Positions 13,801-25,360 of a stretch of DNA of 64,000 nucleotides are shown here, piece after piece. Source of the stretch: Toxotes chatareus (taxonomy: Eukaryota; Chordata; Actinopteri; Toxotidae); the NCBI GenBank assembly GCA_016801885.1, contig CM028895.1:10998001-11062000 (forward strand), in the 5' to 3' direction. Made by a program: the position numbers and the translations under genes. The stretch's first letter is position 1, and every line of letters starts with the position of its first letter. Below the pieces are notes generated by a model. It searched no databases, was not told the DNA's origin, and was given only the letters and a program-made list of their open reading frames with translations.

Positions 13801-16800
13801 CTAAATATATAATTAAACTGTCAGTTCAATCTCATTGTTCAGAAGCACTATTCTCGACTACTTTGTACATACAAACCCTAACTGATACTCTTCTATTAAT
13901 ACATCATATAGCAGATCAGTTTAATTTACCACTGAACATTTTAGCAGCTAGGTGAAGTTATGTCTTTAAAAAGAAGCATCTAACATAAAATGGACTTAAA
14001 AATGGACTTTGTACAACATATTCCTAAACGCTTCTTGGTCTGAGTGTTTAAATCATATTGACATAGTTAAGCAAAAGGTTTACATTACATTAACATTTTA
14101 AGCATATCAATAGTAGAATGTCAATGAAGTTATCAAAATTATATGAATCGTAAAGATACTTTATTATTTCAACTATATTGCTTAACTAAATGACTGTAAA
14201 ACTTTATCTCAGTAGATCTAGTATATGTATAATGATAAAGCTTCAATGATACTAGAAAGAATCAGAACATTAAACAATATGACTAGTAGTATGTTAAAAT
14301 TTAATGCAGATGTCAGTTGAAGATGGATAATAATTTTGGGCCATAACTAATTGTAAACATTTAGAATCAACATTTCTAATTAAAACAAAAAGTAATTTCA
14401 CCATCGATATAACAACAAGATGTTAAATTGAAGTACTTTTGAAAAATGAAAAAATTGAGCATTAATTGTAAGATAACAGAAATTATCGTTGCGCACTGTT
14501 CTGAATAAATTTCACCAAGAACAAATAGATACCAAAAGACTCTTTGTTCTATCTAAAAACCTGAAAATTTTCTATTCAAAACCTAATGCACCTCCAAGGT
14601 CACTTTATACTTGAAGACGTATGTCACATAATCATAAAAGTGACCTTCCCACACACCTGGTTGAAGCAACCATTCAATTACTAGCTGAACATAGCAAAAG
14701 CACCTACATCCAGAATAAACTCATTTCTAGAGCATTGCATTTCGCTGAAAGGTGCATCTGAATTAAAGCTATCTTCTCTACAGAACATTCTATGAGATTC
14801 TGTCAGATTCAGTGAAATCATTAACGAATGAGATATTAGTAGAACATTAAGTTTTAATCGCTCAGATCAGTATTAATCGAGATGAGAGAATGGAACTCAA
14901 GTTCTGCTTTAAGCGCTTACATTGTGTTGCATTCTCAGCTCCATTGAGTCGTAGGCCACATTTGACCAATACATGCAAGATGCAAATCTGAAAGTTAGAT
15001 AGTGTACTATGGCTAACAAGGATTGAAAATGATGAAAACTAGTTTCGTAACAAGGCTGACTTGGTCATGCGGAGAATCAAGTGTCATCATTTGCAAACAA
15101 CGTTAGGGATTTTTGAAAAGCCTGCCTAACTCGGAATTTGAGACAAGAAATCCCTAAATGAAATTCAAAAGATAAATTGTTTTCTTGACTAATTTTCGCA
15201 GTTGTGCTGTATCAGGTTTAGTCAAGATGGACACATACAATTTGCTTCAGAATTAAGGATCAATAGCCATGTAATCAGGGGACAACTAGTTTTCACTAAG
15301 CCTACTCACAAATTCAGTTATCTTCTTACCATTGTAGATGCCTAACAGCATTACTGCATAAACATATGACAAAAGTCACTCTGGTTATAGCCAAAGTAAA
15401 CTAGATTAATAGACAAAAAGTATACGACATAAATTCATTTATACTTCCTAAAAAACTTCTGATATTAATATTTAAATTATGACATGAATAGCCAAAACAT
15501 TGGGCAAACGATAAACAAAACAGATAATCAGTTATGCATTAAGAAACATTTAAACAAATGAATTTAACATTACTGATTACAGAATAGTAAGATGAAGGAC
15601 AATTAGATGATTTAATCACGTATTGCAATGTGTTCAGATAGCATGGTTCGTGATTGACTAATCAGTTTTCTATAATCTGAAAGACTTCAGCTGTTGTGGA
15701 TCGAGATATTGAAGAAAAGCATTTAACCAGAAAAACAATACAGCCTACAAGTGTTGTAGCTATTCAAGCTGGTTTTATTTGATGTTAGCTGCTTAGGTAA
15801 CCTTTCTTACCTACACCTTCGTAAAATTCATTAGAACTAACGAAAAATTTCTGATGTCCAAGGGAAAATCTGAAGGTTCATTTAAAAGTAAGGAAATATT
15901 TTAGAAAAAGTATTTTTCTTAATGAAACATAATTTATGAACAGAAAGTCCAGTAACTGGATTTGAAATGACGGCGTAGACATCGATTAAATGACAAGAGT
16001 TGCCTAAAAAAAGACAAGTTAACATGGCGTTCATTTCGAATTGTAAGAAGATTCCAATACTTTAATTTAAACTATCAATGTTACTTAAACATGCTACCTT
16101 GCACAATTCTAGAGTAATACTTATAGAATTTCAGTTGTGTATGAAAATCATGACATCTGATATTCAAACTTTAGACACTATCAGAATTAAACAAGCGATA
16201 TAATTAAGGCAGGAATTATGAGAAAACGAAGTCAGAAAGGACAAGGGAGTTATATAACATTAGAAAAATTCCCACAAGTCCCATTAATACTATGTGATAC
16301 GGAAAACAAATAGGCTTAAAATTAGGTCAAGAAGTTTAACAGCATAATACTACAGTTGCTTCAAAACTAGAAAGCAGTTAAATCAGGTTGAAAATCTCTG
16401 GAGTACATCTTGAAGCACACTAGAGTAGGAAGAAACCGCAAAACAAGAAGCCAGTTAACAGACGAATGTTATGTGGATAGATCACATGCCTCAGAAATTG
16501 AGAGATATGAAAAACAAAGTCTAAATGTGACTAATCTAAATAAAATTATAAATGTTTATCTTCATTTAACTTAACATATTAGTTAGCGACGAATTGTTTG
16601 GATTTCTTGTGCAAATGGTGTGGCCAGTCCAGGGTCCTGTTAGCAGTACTGACCATTGAGACAAACATTGAGTGAGCCCTGTTATCAGTATCAGTTTATG
16701 ATACCTTTGCTAAGCAAGAGTATCGCCGCTCTGTCCATTCCTACTTGTAGTAAGGTATTTACACAGTTATGTAGTTTATAAACCAATATTCTTTACACCT

Positions 16801-19800
16801 TATACTACCTGGTGAATAATAATTAAAATTTGTATAGTTAAAATGTAACTAGCATGGTTACATGCTTAGCATAATCTGCATAATTAAATAGAAAAGATAC
16901 AATACAACCTTAAAAACTAATTGACTAGATATACTAAATTAAATGAGGCAATTACTAAGTCATTGAAAAAAGTAAACATACATTTTAACTAAGAAATCAC
17001 CTTTGAGCTCTTTCTTTGACAAATTACATAGTAATACTACAAAAAAAGATTCAAATATCAAATTTAAATGAATTACATTAATGACTTTGTTGGTTCAAAG
17101 TAAACTTAAATAGATACCATGTTTCTAACCCAATTCAAGATAGCATAAAATTGGCCTGTGACATTTGTTGGAAACCATTAAAACAAACAATATCAAACCT
17201 TACAAACGCTTTGAGCTAATGTCTGTCAGTTGAAAAAAAAACATACCAATTAAAAACTTATTTGATTATTAAAAAGTATTATAAACACGAAACAAAGTCA
17301 TTTTCATTCAAAGGATTGCTTTTTAACAAGGACTGTGCTTTAGGTAGTGTAAAGGCCGTTGGCTCATGAAATTTTATTCAAAATTTACCTGGTCAAAATT
17401 TTACTCAAGAAGAATGTCATTAAAATCCAGATAATCTGTATTAAATTAATCAGATTACAACATCCAACCACTTTAGTGTATTAGCTATCAAACTGGAGTA
17501 GTGTAGATACACATTCATAGAAAAGACCATCTCTTAAACAACATAATTCAGCAATAATAATCAGGCAGAACCTAATGTGCTGGCATAAACCATGTCAGTT
17601 TATTTAAGTTAGTCTGAAGTATGAGGTACACTGGTGAAGACAGCACGGTCTGTTGCAGTGGAGGTTTTCAGTGGTCAGTGAGGTAGACAAGGAACGAGAG
17701 ATGGCGATGTGATAAATTATGTATCAATTTCGAACCCAGATAGTTTTTCATAGGGTTCATTGCTCATACTCTGTACAAGAAAACTTCAGGAACAAAAACA
17801 AACTGGACCTTATTGATACAAAAATGCAGCAGTCCAAGGATCGTCTAGCTTATAACATTGACTTTGCATTCTTTAAAGACTATGAAACTATACCCAACAT
17901 AATCAGCATCAAGCTACTATAATACTTCTCAAAATATTTTAAAGAAGTCATTAAGAGACAATCTCATTGTAGAATAAATCTAAAGTATTCACACCTGTAT
18001 ACTAAAATATAGAATAGGACAACAAAGCTGTTCTAAGTTCAATGGAAGAGATGCGTAGTTTTAACATGGTTAATGCAATTGTAACATTACATGAGAATGA
18101 AGGAGATTGGTTTCGTAGAAACTTGCTGTTCGCTTCGACCTCAACACGATCAGTTGGTGTAAGTTTAACGTTGCTGTTGGATGATTATCCATGGAATTCT
18201 ACCTTGAAAGCTATATGAAACAAAGTCGCTTACAAACACAATTGCATCATTTCAAAGCTATGCGCAGCATTCTAAAAAGATGAAAAAAAACTTTTTATAA
18301 CTATTAAGCTGAAATGATTTCCTGAATTTATCTTATCAATATTAAACTTATACTTTGAGAATAAAATCGATTAAGCAGCCTTTCATCAAACAATGTCAGA
18401 ACTTTTAACTAACGTAACATACCATCAAACTTGATTTCTTCTATGACCACCAAATTATCAGTTTAGACTGTTGATGCCCATGAAAAGACAAATAAATTGC
18501 ACACACAAACCAACCATACCTATTGAAAGTTAGGAGATTTGTCCAACTGTTCCTGTGGAATCATAAAGGTTGCAATGTAAGGTATCAATCAAACAGGAAC
18601 CTAAAAATGCTCAAATCTCCGATAACACAATGGAAACCTTTAAATATGAATTATACACAATTTAACTCATTACAAGCAAGGGTTACTAGCTCCAGTTTAT
18701 CAATGTAGCAAACACCATTGCTCATACAGTTTAATTCAACTTGTAAAGCAAACAAACAACAGGAAGTCCTGCTTTTAATGTCACACTTAGCATAATGGAA
18801 TTATTTATAATACTCGTAATGTCAAGTCAGTCCATTCATGGTATATAACATATGAATCATATATAAATTACTAAGTAACTGTGAATTTAGCTGATGTACA
18901 CGTTTTTGAATAAAAAATTAGAATATTTTTCATTTACTTTGTAACAAATTACAGGTAATTTCAATGATAACAATAGGCAATCACTGAACTACCCTTGCCC
19001 GTGATATTCCTTAGCAGCAGTGCAGTTTCCTAAACTCACATTCAGCCTTAACTGAGTACTAGTTTAGTTTGAAAGAGATGCAATAAGGTAATCTGTTACT
19101 CATTTGCATGCCACATATGATTCATGTATGCTCATGAGCGTGGTCTCTTGTTGTAATTGCGGCCAGTTAGACCTGCTAAGAATTAATTTGAATCCCCTTT
19201 GACTTGTAAGACAGTGGACATGTATGGAGCAAAGAACAGAATCTTCACCTTAAAATATCTGATGCCAGACCTTAGAGCTAAATTGCTGACTTTCCTTAAA
19301 CACAAAGCAGGATCAAATAGGTGATGTTAAAAAACCCACACAGAACATCACTTAAACTTTTTGCAAACATAATCACTGTATAAATCCTAAAAAAATACTC
19401 AGTTCGAAAGTAATTCATGCTTTTTCATGCTTTGCTTATACATTCTCTTTCCTGGCAATTTGTTATATCACTTTACAAGAATGAACATTTCTCAGGAATT
19501 TGGGCTGTTTTTATCATTCTTCCGTTGTACTATGCAAATAATACAAGATTACTTGGACCAACAATGATATCCAGGACTATTTATGTTCTTTACTTGGGCA
19601 TTGAAAACACACGTGAGTTAAGTCAAAGCTGTGGAACTGTCACGCTACATTTCTCCTGCCTAGTGCCATCACTGCACTCTAACTTGGTGCATCAGGGTGC
19701 GCGTCACAACTTGTAGATGAGGGTCTTCTGGACAATAGCACGACTCCAATCTTATCTTAAAATTGAATTGGTGTGACTTACTTATCCAATATGCATCTTA

Positions 19801-21650
19801 TAAACTGAAATCATTGCACAATATTGTAGTGCTGACACTTCAATTCAATATCGTTAACTAAAGAAAATTGACATGAAAAGTCATTTCTATTAATAGATAA
19901 GCATCTAGAGTAAACGTGTCTCAAGCACCATATAACTATAAACTCTCATAGAACTGTTCCTATGCAACTTATCTAGCTCTTTAAGATGCGAAATCCAGCT
20001 CTATTGCTTGATGCCTTCCCGCACGGGCTCGCTTTCATCACGCTACTGTGTACTGCTGCATGTCTCAGTGTTGTTAACAAACATAGATTAGTATTGCACT
20101 TAATAAATGCAGGATAGACTAGAATTATACTATCCTATGAGACATATAGCATAATATCTCTAGGCCCTCATTACTATGTACTAATTGTTTGCAACGCTTT
20201 GTTCCTACCATTCTTCATCCACAGGCTTGGTTTAGACTTGTACATGAATCAAGTCCTACATAGTAGGCAATGTCATACATCAAAAGGTAAACACAGTTTG
20301 GAACAAGTTTTAAAGTCACCATGATCACTCGATAATTATAGTCTGCTTTGAATGCCTATCAGTGTTTCTACGCAATAGTGCAGACCTCTCATGGAATGTA
20401 TGATCTTTTTTCACTTACATTATAAATTGCTATTGAGCACTGCTATTTCACATATCTAACATTGCAGTCTCATGACGTCTCAGAAATCAGGATACAAACT
20501 CATTGATACACTTTAGCATCTAGTCAACTTATTAAATTATTAACCCATTTTAGCATATTCTGTTGAAGTGAGAGTTTCAATATGGTGCACATGTTATGAT
20601 GTGTAATTAATATTAGAAAAATAAAACTATGTTGACTAATAGAAGTCTGATATTTTGTAGTATGAATTCAGATAATCAATTCTAAACCACTTTATGCTTT
20701 ATGAAAATTAGTCCAGTGGTGAGTAATGAACATTTCAACGTTTGTCGACTGTTAGTAAAACTAAGATCGTCTGGATGTTCATAGCACTCTTGATTACCAG
20801 CTTAAAGGACTTCTCATGGTGCAGAGCAGCTCTCCCCTAACATCTGTAGAATGATGATAGACTTGGCCAACCTAATCATGATCAAATTTATTCAAACTGA
20901 ATCAGAGATTAGACTGGTAGCCAGCAAGATGTCATACTCAACAAACTGAAGTAACCAACATAGACTCTATGATTCAATACCCGTTAATAATGCTTTTGAT
21001 CAAAGTTGTCTCGTCAATACTGTATCATTTCTATATGATCTAATGTCCTTCCTGCTGCATGTCTGTTTGTCTACCTGAGTTCATTGGTGCGCTTCAGAAA
21101 TGGCTACTTAATAAAGGGATACCGTTTGAGTTAGAAATCTAGGTAACCTATCAGAACATGTATACACATTTCACCCACGTATGCACATCAGTGCAGTTTT
21201 CTGTGTATTCACTTGGCAATGGCTTGTGGTCACTGTTGTCATTTGGCATACTAGCATCCTGTATACTATATAACTAGTAGGTCCTCAGCTTTTAACCAGA
21301 TTGAACTGTACACTTCTCATCAGTACTAAAATTCATTTAGAGTGACTCTTCCTACCCAAACATATGGGCAACATTACTGCAACTGACAATAGTCAACATG
21401 TTCTCACCTCCCAACATGTTTTAAATGGAATTCAATTGGTTCAAGATTTTTACATAATTTAAATTTGTTCATCCTAGGTGAAAGTAAGCAACTCCTTATT
21501 ATGACCAGCTCTCCTTATACATTCTGTAAATATGTCAGTTATTAACAATGAAGTATAAATTCTTACAATTTTGTGCATTCATCAATAATTACACAGTGAG
21601 ATTAATCCTGATGTCCCTCCTCAATCAGTCCTGTCCCATTACGGTGCATC
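13800..21650. other. Gene-less AT-rich block with homopolymer-poor texture
   Basis: I find no exon, no RNA gene, no transposon end and no microsatellite in this 7.8 kb. The longest ORF (19417-19716, +, 99 codons) has no recognisable domain and is of a length expected by chance here. The texture differs from 22-48 kb: runs of five or more identical bases are scarce, dinucleotide repeats are absent, and short words such as TCA, AGT, CTA and TTA recur evenly. The same texture returns at 55.2-63.65 kb. It could be real, old, unique DNA or a noisy low-quality consensus. Confidence 0.5.
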
Positions 21651-22260
21651 ACATTACAGACGGAGACATGCTGAGAGAGGACAGATAATCATCTTTTACT
21701 TAAAAAAAATTGGATAGGGGCGGGGGACCATTAACACTGACTGACAATATAAGACAACACCATTTGTTTTTGCAGGCAAGGGGAAAGCTCTGCACCACAG
21801 CACCGCACCCTAACACAACACATTTGGGACAGGAGCCTCATTTGTTTCTGGCTAATTAAGCAATTAAGCGATCAGTGAACCCCTACGCCCAATACTATTT
21901 TCCAACTAAGGGATATTGTCTCCTGTTGGAAGCCGAACGTAAGAGGAAGGCATTTGAAAGCTGTTGGAGCCATGGCGTTATGGCCACAGTAATGCAGCAA
22001 TGATCAGCAATGATTAGCATAACTTAATCACTAGCTTCAGGGGAATGGAGATTTGTATCTGTTTTCACTTATGCAGAGGGGAAACTGCAATGAAGTGAGT
22101 TATGCTAATGCCTCTCTAAACTGCACACCTACACACACAAACAAATAGTATAAACACTGTCACAGACAAACACACACACACATCAAAATGCATGCATAAA
22201 ATACCTGCATTTTAACCAGTAACTATATACCCTTGCCTGCTTGCAGAATAGATTAGTGAC

Positions 22261-22315
22261 TGTGTACGTTTGTGCGTGCGTGCGTGCGTGCATGCGTGTG
22301 TGTGTGTGCGTGTGT
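22261..22315. repeat. Compound (TG)n/(GTGC)n microsatellite
   Basis: Alternating TGTG, several GTGC tetramers and a TG run form one interrupted simple repeat of about 55 bp. Confidence 0.9.
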
Positions 22316-22475
22316 TTTCTAATCAATGTAACAATGTAACAACCCCCCTGAATTTATTTACAGCTCAGGCAGGGCGTCACCATGGTAACAGACAGTGAAA
22401 TCGGATCCTGCGCCAGAGTCATGTGATAAGGTGGGAATAAATAAACACATAAACAGCAATGTGTGTATTAAATAG

Positions 22476-22476
<1 letters not shown>

Positions 22477-22520
<44 letters not shown>
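22477..22520. repeat. (CA)22 microsatellite
   Basis: Twenty-two uninterrupted CA dinucleotides, followed by ACACACA. The short ORFs crossing it on both strands are histidine/threonine or cysteine/valine runs from the repeat. Confidence 0.95.
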
Positions 22521-22521
<1 letters not shown>

Positions 22522-22901
22522 CACACAATCTGCCCCTCCTTATCTCCACTGAGACCCTTCATAACACAACACTCTCCAGAAGAAAGGGAAGGTGAAGAGT
22601 ATTGCTCTTTTCATCAGCTTCTGTCAGAGGGAGAAAATGGGGAAATTTGAAAAATGGCATCCAAGAATACTTAAATGGCCTCCTCTGCAGACACTCACAC
22701 ACATCTACATGTTTAAATAGGCTGCACATGTTTGAAATTAGGCTTTTTAAGTAGTCTTAATGATGTTAAACTGTGGTGGTACATTTATTCAAGTACTGTG
22801 CTTCAATTTTCAATTTTGAGTAAAAGGTAATTCACTTTAGTATTTCCATTATCTGCTGCTTTATGCTTTATACTCCACTACATTTATGTGACAGCTGTAG
22901 T

Positions 22902-23040
22902 TACCTCTGCCTAAGAGGTTATGTTTTCACCCATGTTTGTTTGCTTGCTGATTTGTTAATTTTCCAGCAGGATTACAAAAAAGTACTGAACCCATTTGCA
23001 CCAAACTTACAACAAACTACATACAAGATATGAAAAGGTG
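22902..23040. repeat. Dispersed repeat relic (AGGTTATGTTTTCAC ... GCACCAAACTT type)
   Basis: The segment contains AGAGGTTATGTTTTCACCC, a GTTTGTTTGCTTG tract, CAGCAGGATTACAAAAAAGT and TTTGCACCAAACTT in that order. I recognise this word order as an interspersed repeat common in teleost genomes, but I cannot name the family and see no terminal repeats. It is probably a truncated copy. Confidence 0.45.
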
Positions 23041-23100
23041 TATTGCCAAACTATCTTCAAAATAAAGCGCTGAGATTCACTTTTTAGAATCACTTCTTAC

Positions 23101-23374
23101 TTTGTGCACAGGTGTCAGGTGCCTGGCTTCTCAGTCCTCGCCCAGCTGGCTCTGACTCCGCCTCCAAGTCAACCAGGTGCCAACAGTCTCGTCCCCGGTT
23201 GTCACGTCGATCCAGACGTAGACGAAGACGGACACCCTTGCTGAGGACGCCGGGCAACCAGGCAACAGGCGGCGGAGAAGGGGTCAGTTCCACTTGGGAG
23301 TCAAGGTTGAAGTCCCGCCCTCCTCGCAGTCTCATGCCCTCGCACCCTGCTAGCGTAGGGTTACATACATCACA
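23101..23374 (-). CDS. Candidate exon encoding a divergent MBT repeat (Scm family-like)
   Basis: This minus-strand, GC-rich 274-bp segment is open throughout and has good splice sites. Its acceptor has a strong pyrimidine tract ending CTCCAG, and its donor reads GTAAGA. The translation contains GMRL, then VAWLPGVLSKGVRLRLRLD followed by RRDNRGRDCWHLVDLEAE. This order matches the Scm-type MBT core, in which a VATV.G segment leads into RLRLRLDGSDN..DFWRLVDS. MBT repeats bind lower-methylated lysines in Polycomb-group proteins. The match is divergent: DGSDN has become DRRDN and DFW has become DCW, so binding may be lost or the exon may be decayed. In human, SCML4 lies just downstream of SEC63 on the same strand, the position seen here, but human SCML4 as I know it lacks MBT repeats. 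The gene could be a fish scml4 keeping one MBT, another Scm paralogue or a pseudo-exon. No partner exons were found. Confidence 0.5.
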
Positions 23375-25127
23375 CTGGAGAAAAAGAGAAAATGCTCAAC
23401 AACAGCCATATACTGTACATCAAATCATATATGTGTAAAAAAGCATGCTGCACAGGTCTATAGGCCTGCTGTCAAAAGTAAGTGTATGCACATTTGCTAA
23501 TGAATTTGAATTCTATAAATCACCCTTCACTCATAACAAAGTACTCCATTTCTCAACATTAATCACATCTTTTAGAAATTTATTTCAGATCTTTCAAAGG
23601 TAAAATGAATGTGACGATGGTAGAAAGCAGGCAGACAGGCAAAAAGGGAGAAAGAAAGAGAAAAAAGACAGGGAGAGTAGAAGGAGCATTAAAAGACAAA
23701 AAGAAGCTGGGGGAGGGGATTGTGTAATTATACCACTGCGTGTTCAGAGGTCAAAGAAATAAACTGGAGGCTAATGGGAGAATATGGCATTACTAATGAT
23801 AAAAGTATTGGGGACAATGTGTCTATTGTGCTGTAAAGTGAATGCAATTTGGTCTCCAGGGCGCTGGATTTACTGATTAACTTTCACTAACTAAGCTTCA
23901 TATAAATCTCCACTGTACTGGATGGAACAAAGGAGAGTGAGGACGAGAAAGAAAGAAGCTGTGAAACTTGTTAGAGCTGACAGAAATGTTCACATTATCA
24001 CCCTGTTACCCTGCTCTGCAAGCTGATCTTATTTTCTGTTTGGTGGTTGTTATTTCTGTAATAATTACTGTTGAGAGTTTACCCAGGGCTTTATTTACCA
24101 TCTTCAGGCTTAGGGTGAATAATGCTTGCAATTTTATAGCTCATTTTGCCTACTTGACGGTTACATTTTGGGTTCCACCATTAGAGATTAAGCACAAGCT
24201 CTGAAGCATTCTGTCTCCTCACAAAAATGATATTAATTAAAAACAGTCTATGGTTTATACAAAGACTTCTTCATTGCAAAGCTTTATGGATTATCAGTAA
24301 ATACTATTTGACAAGGAGGGAAGGATAGTCCCATAAAACATAATTACTCTTCTGCCAAAAATTAATTTATTTAAAACTTAACCGTAAACAATGAAGCGAC
24401 CGTGTTTCCTAAATAAACACACTGTAATTGGTCTTCCTCAAGCAATGCAACAGTGAGGAGAGGTTAGACAGTGGGGTAGTTTCCTTCAGCTAAATATATG
24501 AAAAGCTGCATCAACAAAAAGAATCAACTATTTTTAATCTTTAGCTTTTGCAAAATTATTGGCTTCACTTGTTTGTTCAAACATTTTACCAATATCCTGT
24601 ACGGTATCTTTATGCCATTATATTAATGTCAATGTAAATCAATGATAACAAGAGTCTACAGCCATACTAAAGCAACACTATGAAGTTGGACTTATGGTTG
24701 AGATAGGTAGATAAAAATAAATGACAAGGAAATGGTGACAGAAAATGACAAGGGAGGGATATTCAAATTATGTTCTGTTTGAATGAGATGCAGATTTAAT
24801 ACATTTGAATATTTCAGGAGCTATCTTTCTTAGAATTAACAAAATACACACAGGAAAAAAATTCACTCCAGTGCATTTTTTATGGTCAAAAAATGTGTAA
24901 ATTAATAAAAAGTCAAAGAGATATAAGAAAAGAACACAGGGGAAAAAAGTTGACAATAAGAGAAAGGAGTAAAGAGGGGATAAAACGCTTTTCAGTGCTG
25001 AACTGTCAGTTTCGATCAGGATGGAGATGAAAAAATCGGCCCTCAACCCCAACATTTCACGTTTACCAAAAAAATAAGAAACATCAAACAGTGATCCTGA
25101 AAAAAAAAAACATGAAAGAAAATGGTT

Positions 25128-25130
<3 letters not shown>

Positions 25131-25162
<32 letters not shown>
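25131..25162. repeat. (CA)16 microsatellite
   Basis: An uninterrupted run of CA dinucleotides, which generates the poly-CV ORFs on the opposite strand. Confidence 0.95.
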
Positions 25163-25163
<1 letters not shown>

Positions 25164-25241
25164 CAGCTATCTGAAGCACCATGAAACAACCAGAATGAAT
25201 GATAAAAGTTAGAATTGATGAAACAGAGTGCAATCCATCCT

Positions 25242-25286
25242 ACACACACACATTCACAGACACAGACACACACATTCACAGACACA

Positions 25287-25358
<72 letters not shown>
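25242..25358. repeat. Compound (CA)n microsatellite with ATTCACAGACACAGACACA repeats
   Basis: Two copies of a CACATTCACAGACACAGA block precede a pure CA run of more than 70 bases. The poly-TH and poly-CV ORFs that cross it are simple-repeat translations. Confidence 0.95.

Positions 25359-25360
<2 letters not shown>

Larger units (their letters stand above)
21650..23100. other. Non-coding interval with conserved-element-like patch and microsatellites
   Basis: Normal sequence texture resumes after a homopolymer-rich junction near 21695-21735. The stretch 21840-22080 has TAATTA/AATTAAG homeodomain-type cores and no repeat character, which resembles vertebrate conserved non-coding elements by eye only. 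TG/GTGC and CA microsatellites follow, and a dispersed repeat relic lies at 22902-23040. No exon was identified. Confidence 0.5.

Noticed and set aside
19417..19716. 99-codon + strand ORF in the homopolymer-poor block
   Set aside because: Length is within chance for AT-rich DNA of this size, no domain, no splice context or conservation visible.
23112..23438. 108-codon + strand ORF rich in Arg/Ser
   Set aside because: Antisense shadow of the GC-rich MBT-like exon; only the minus strand shows splice sites and a domain pattern.
24768..25157. 129-codon minus ORF beginning MCVCVCV
   Set aside because: It starts in a CA microsatellite and continues as Phe/Leu-rich translation of A/T-rich DNA.
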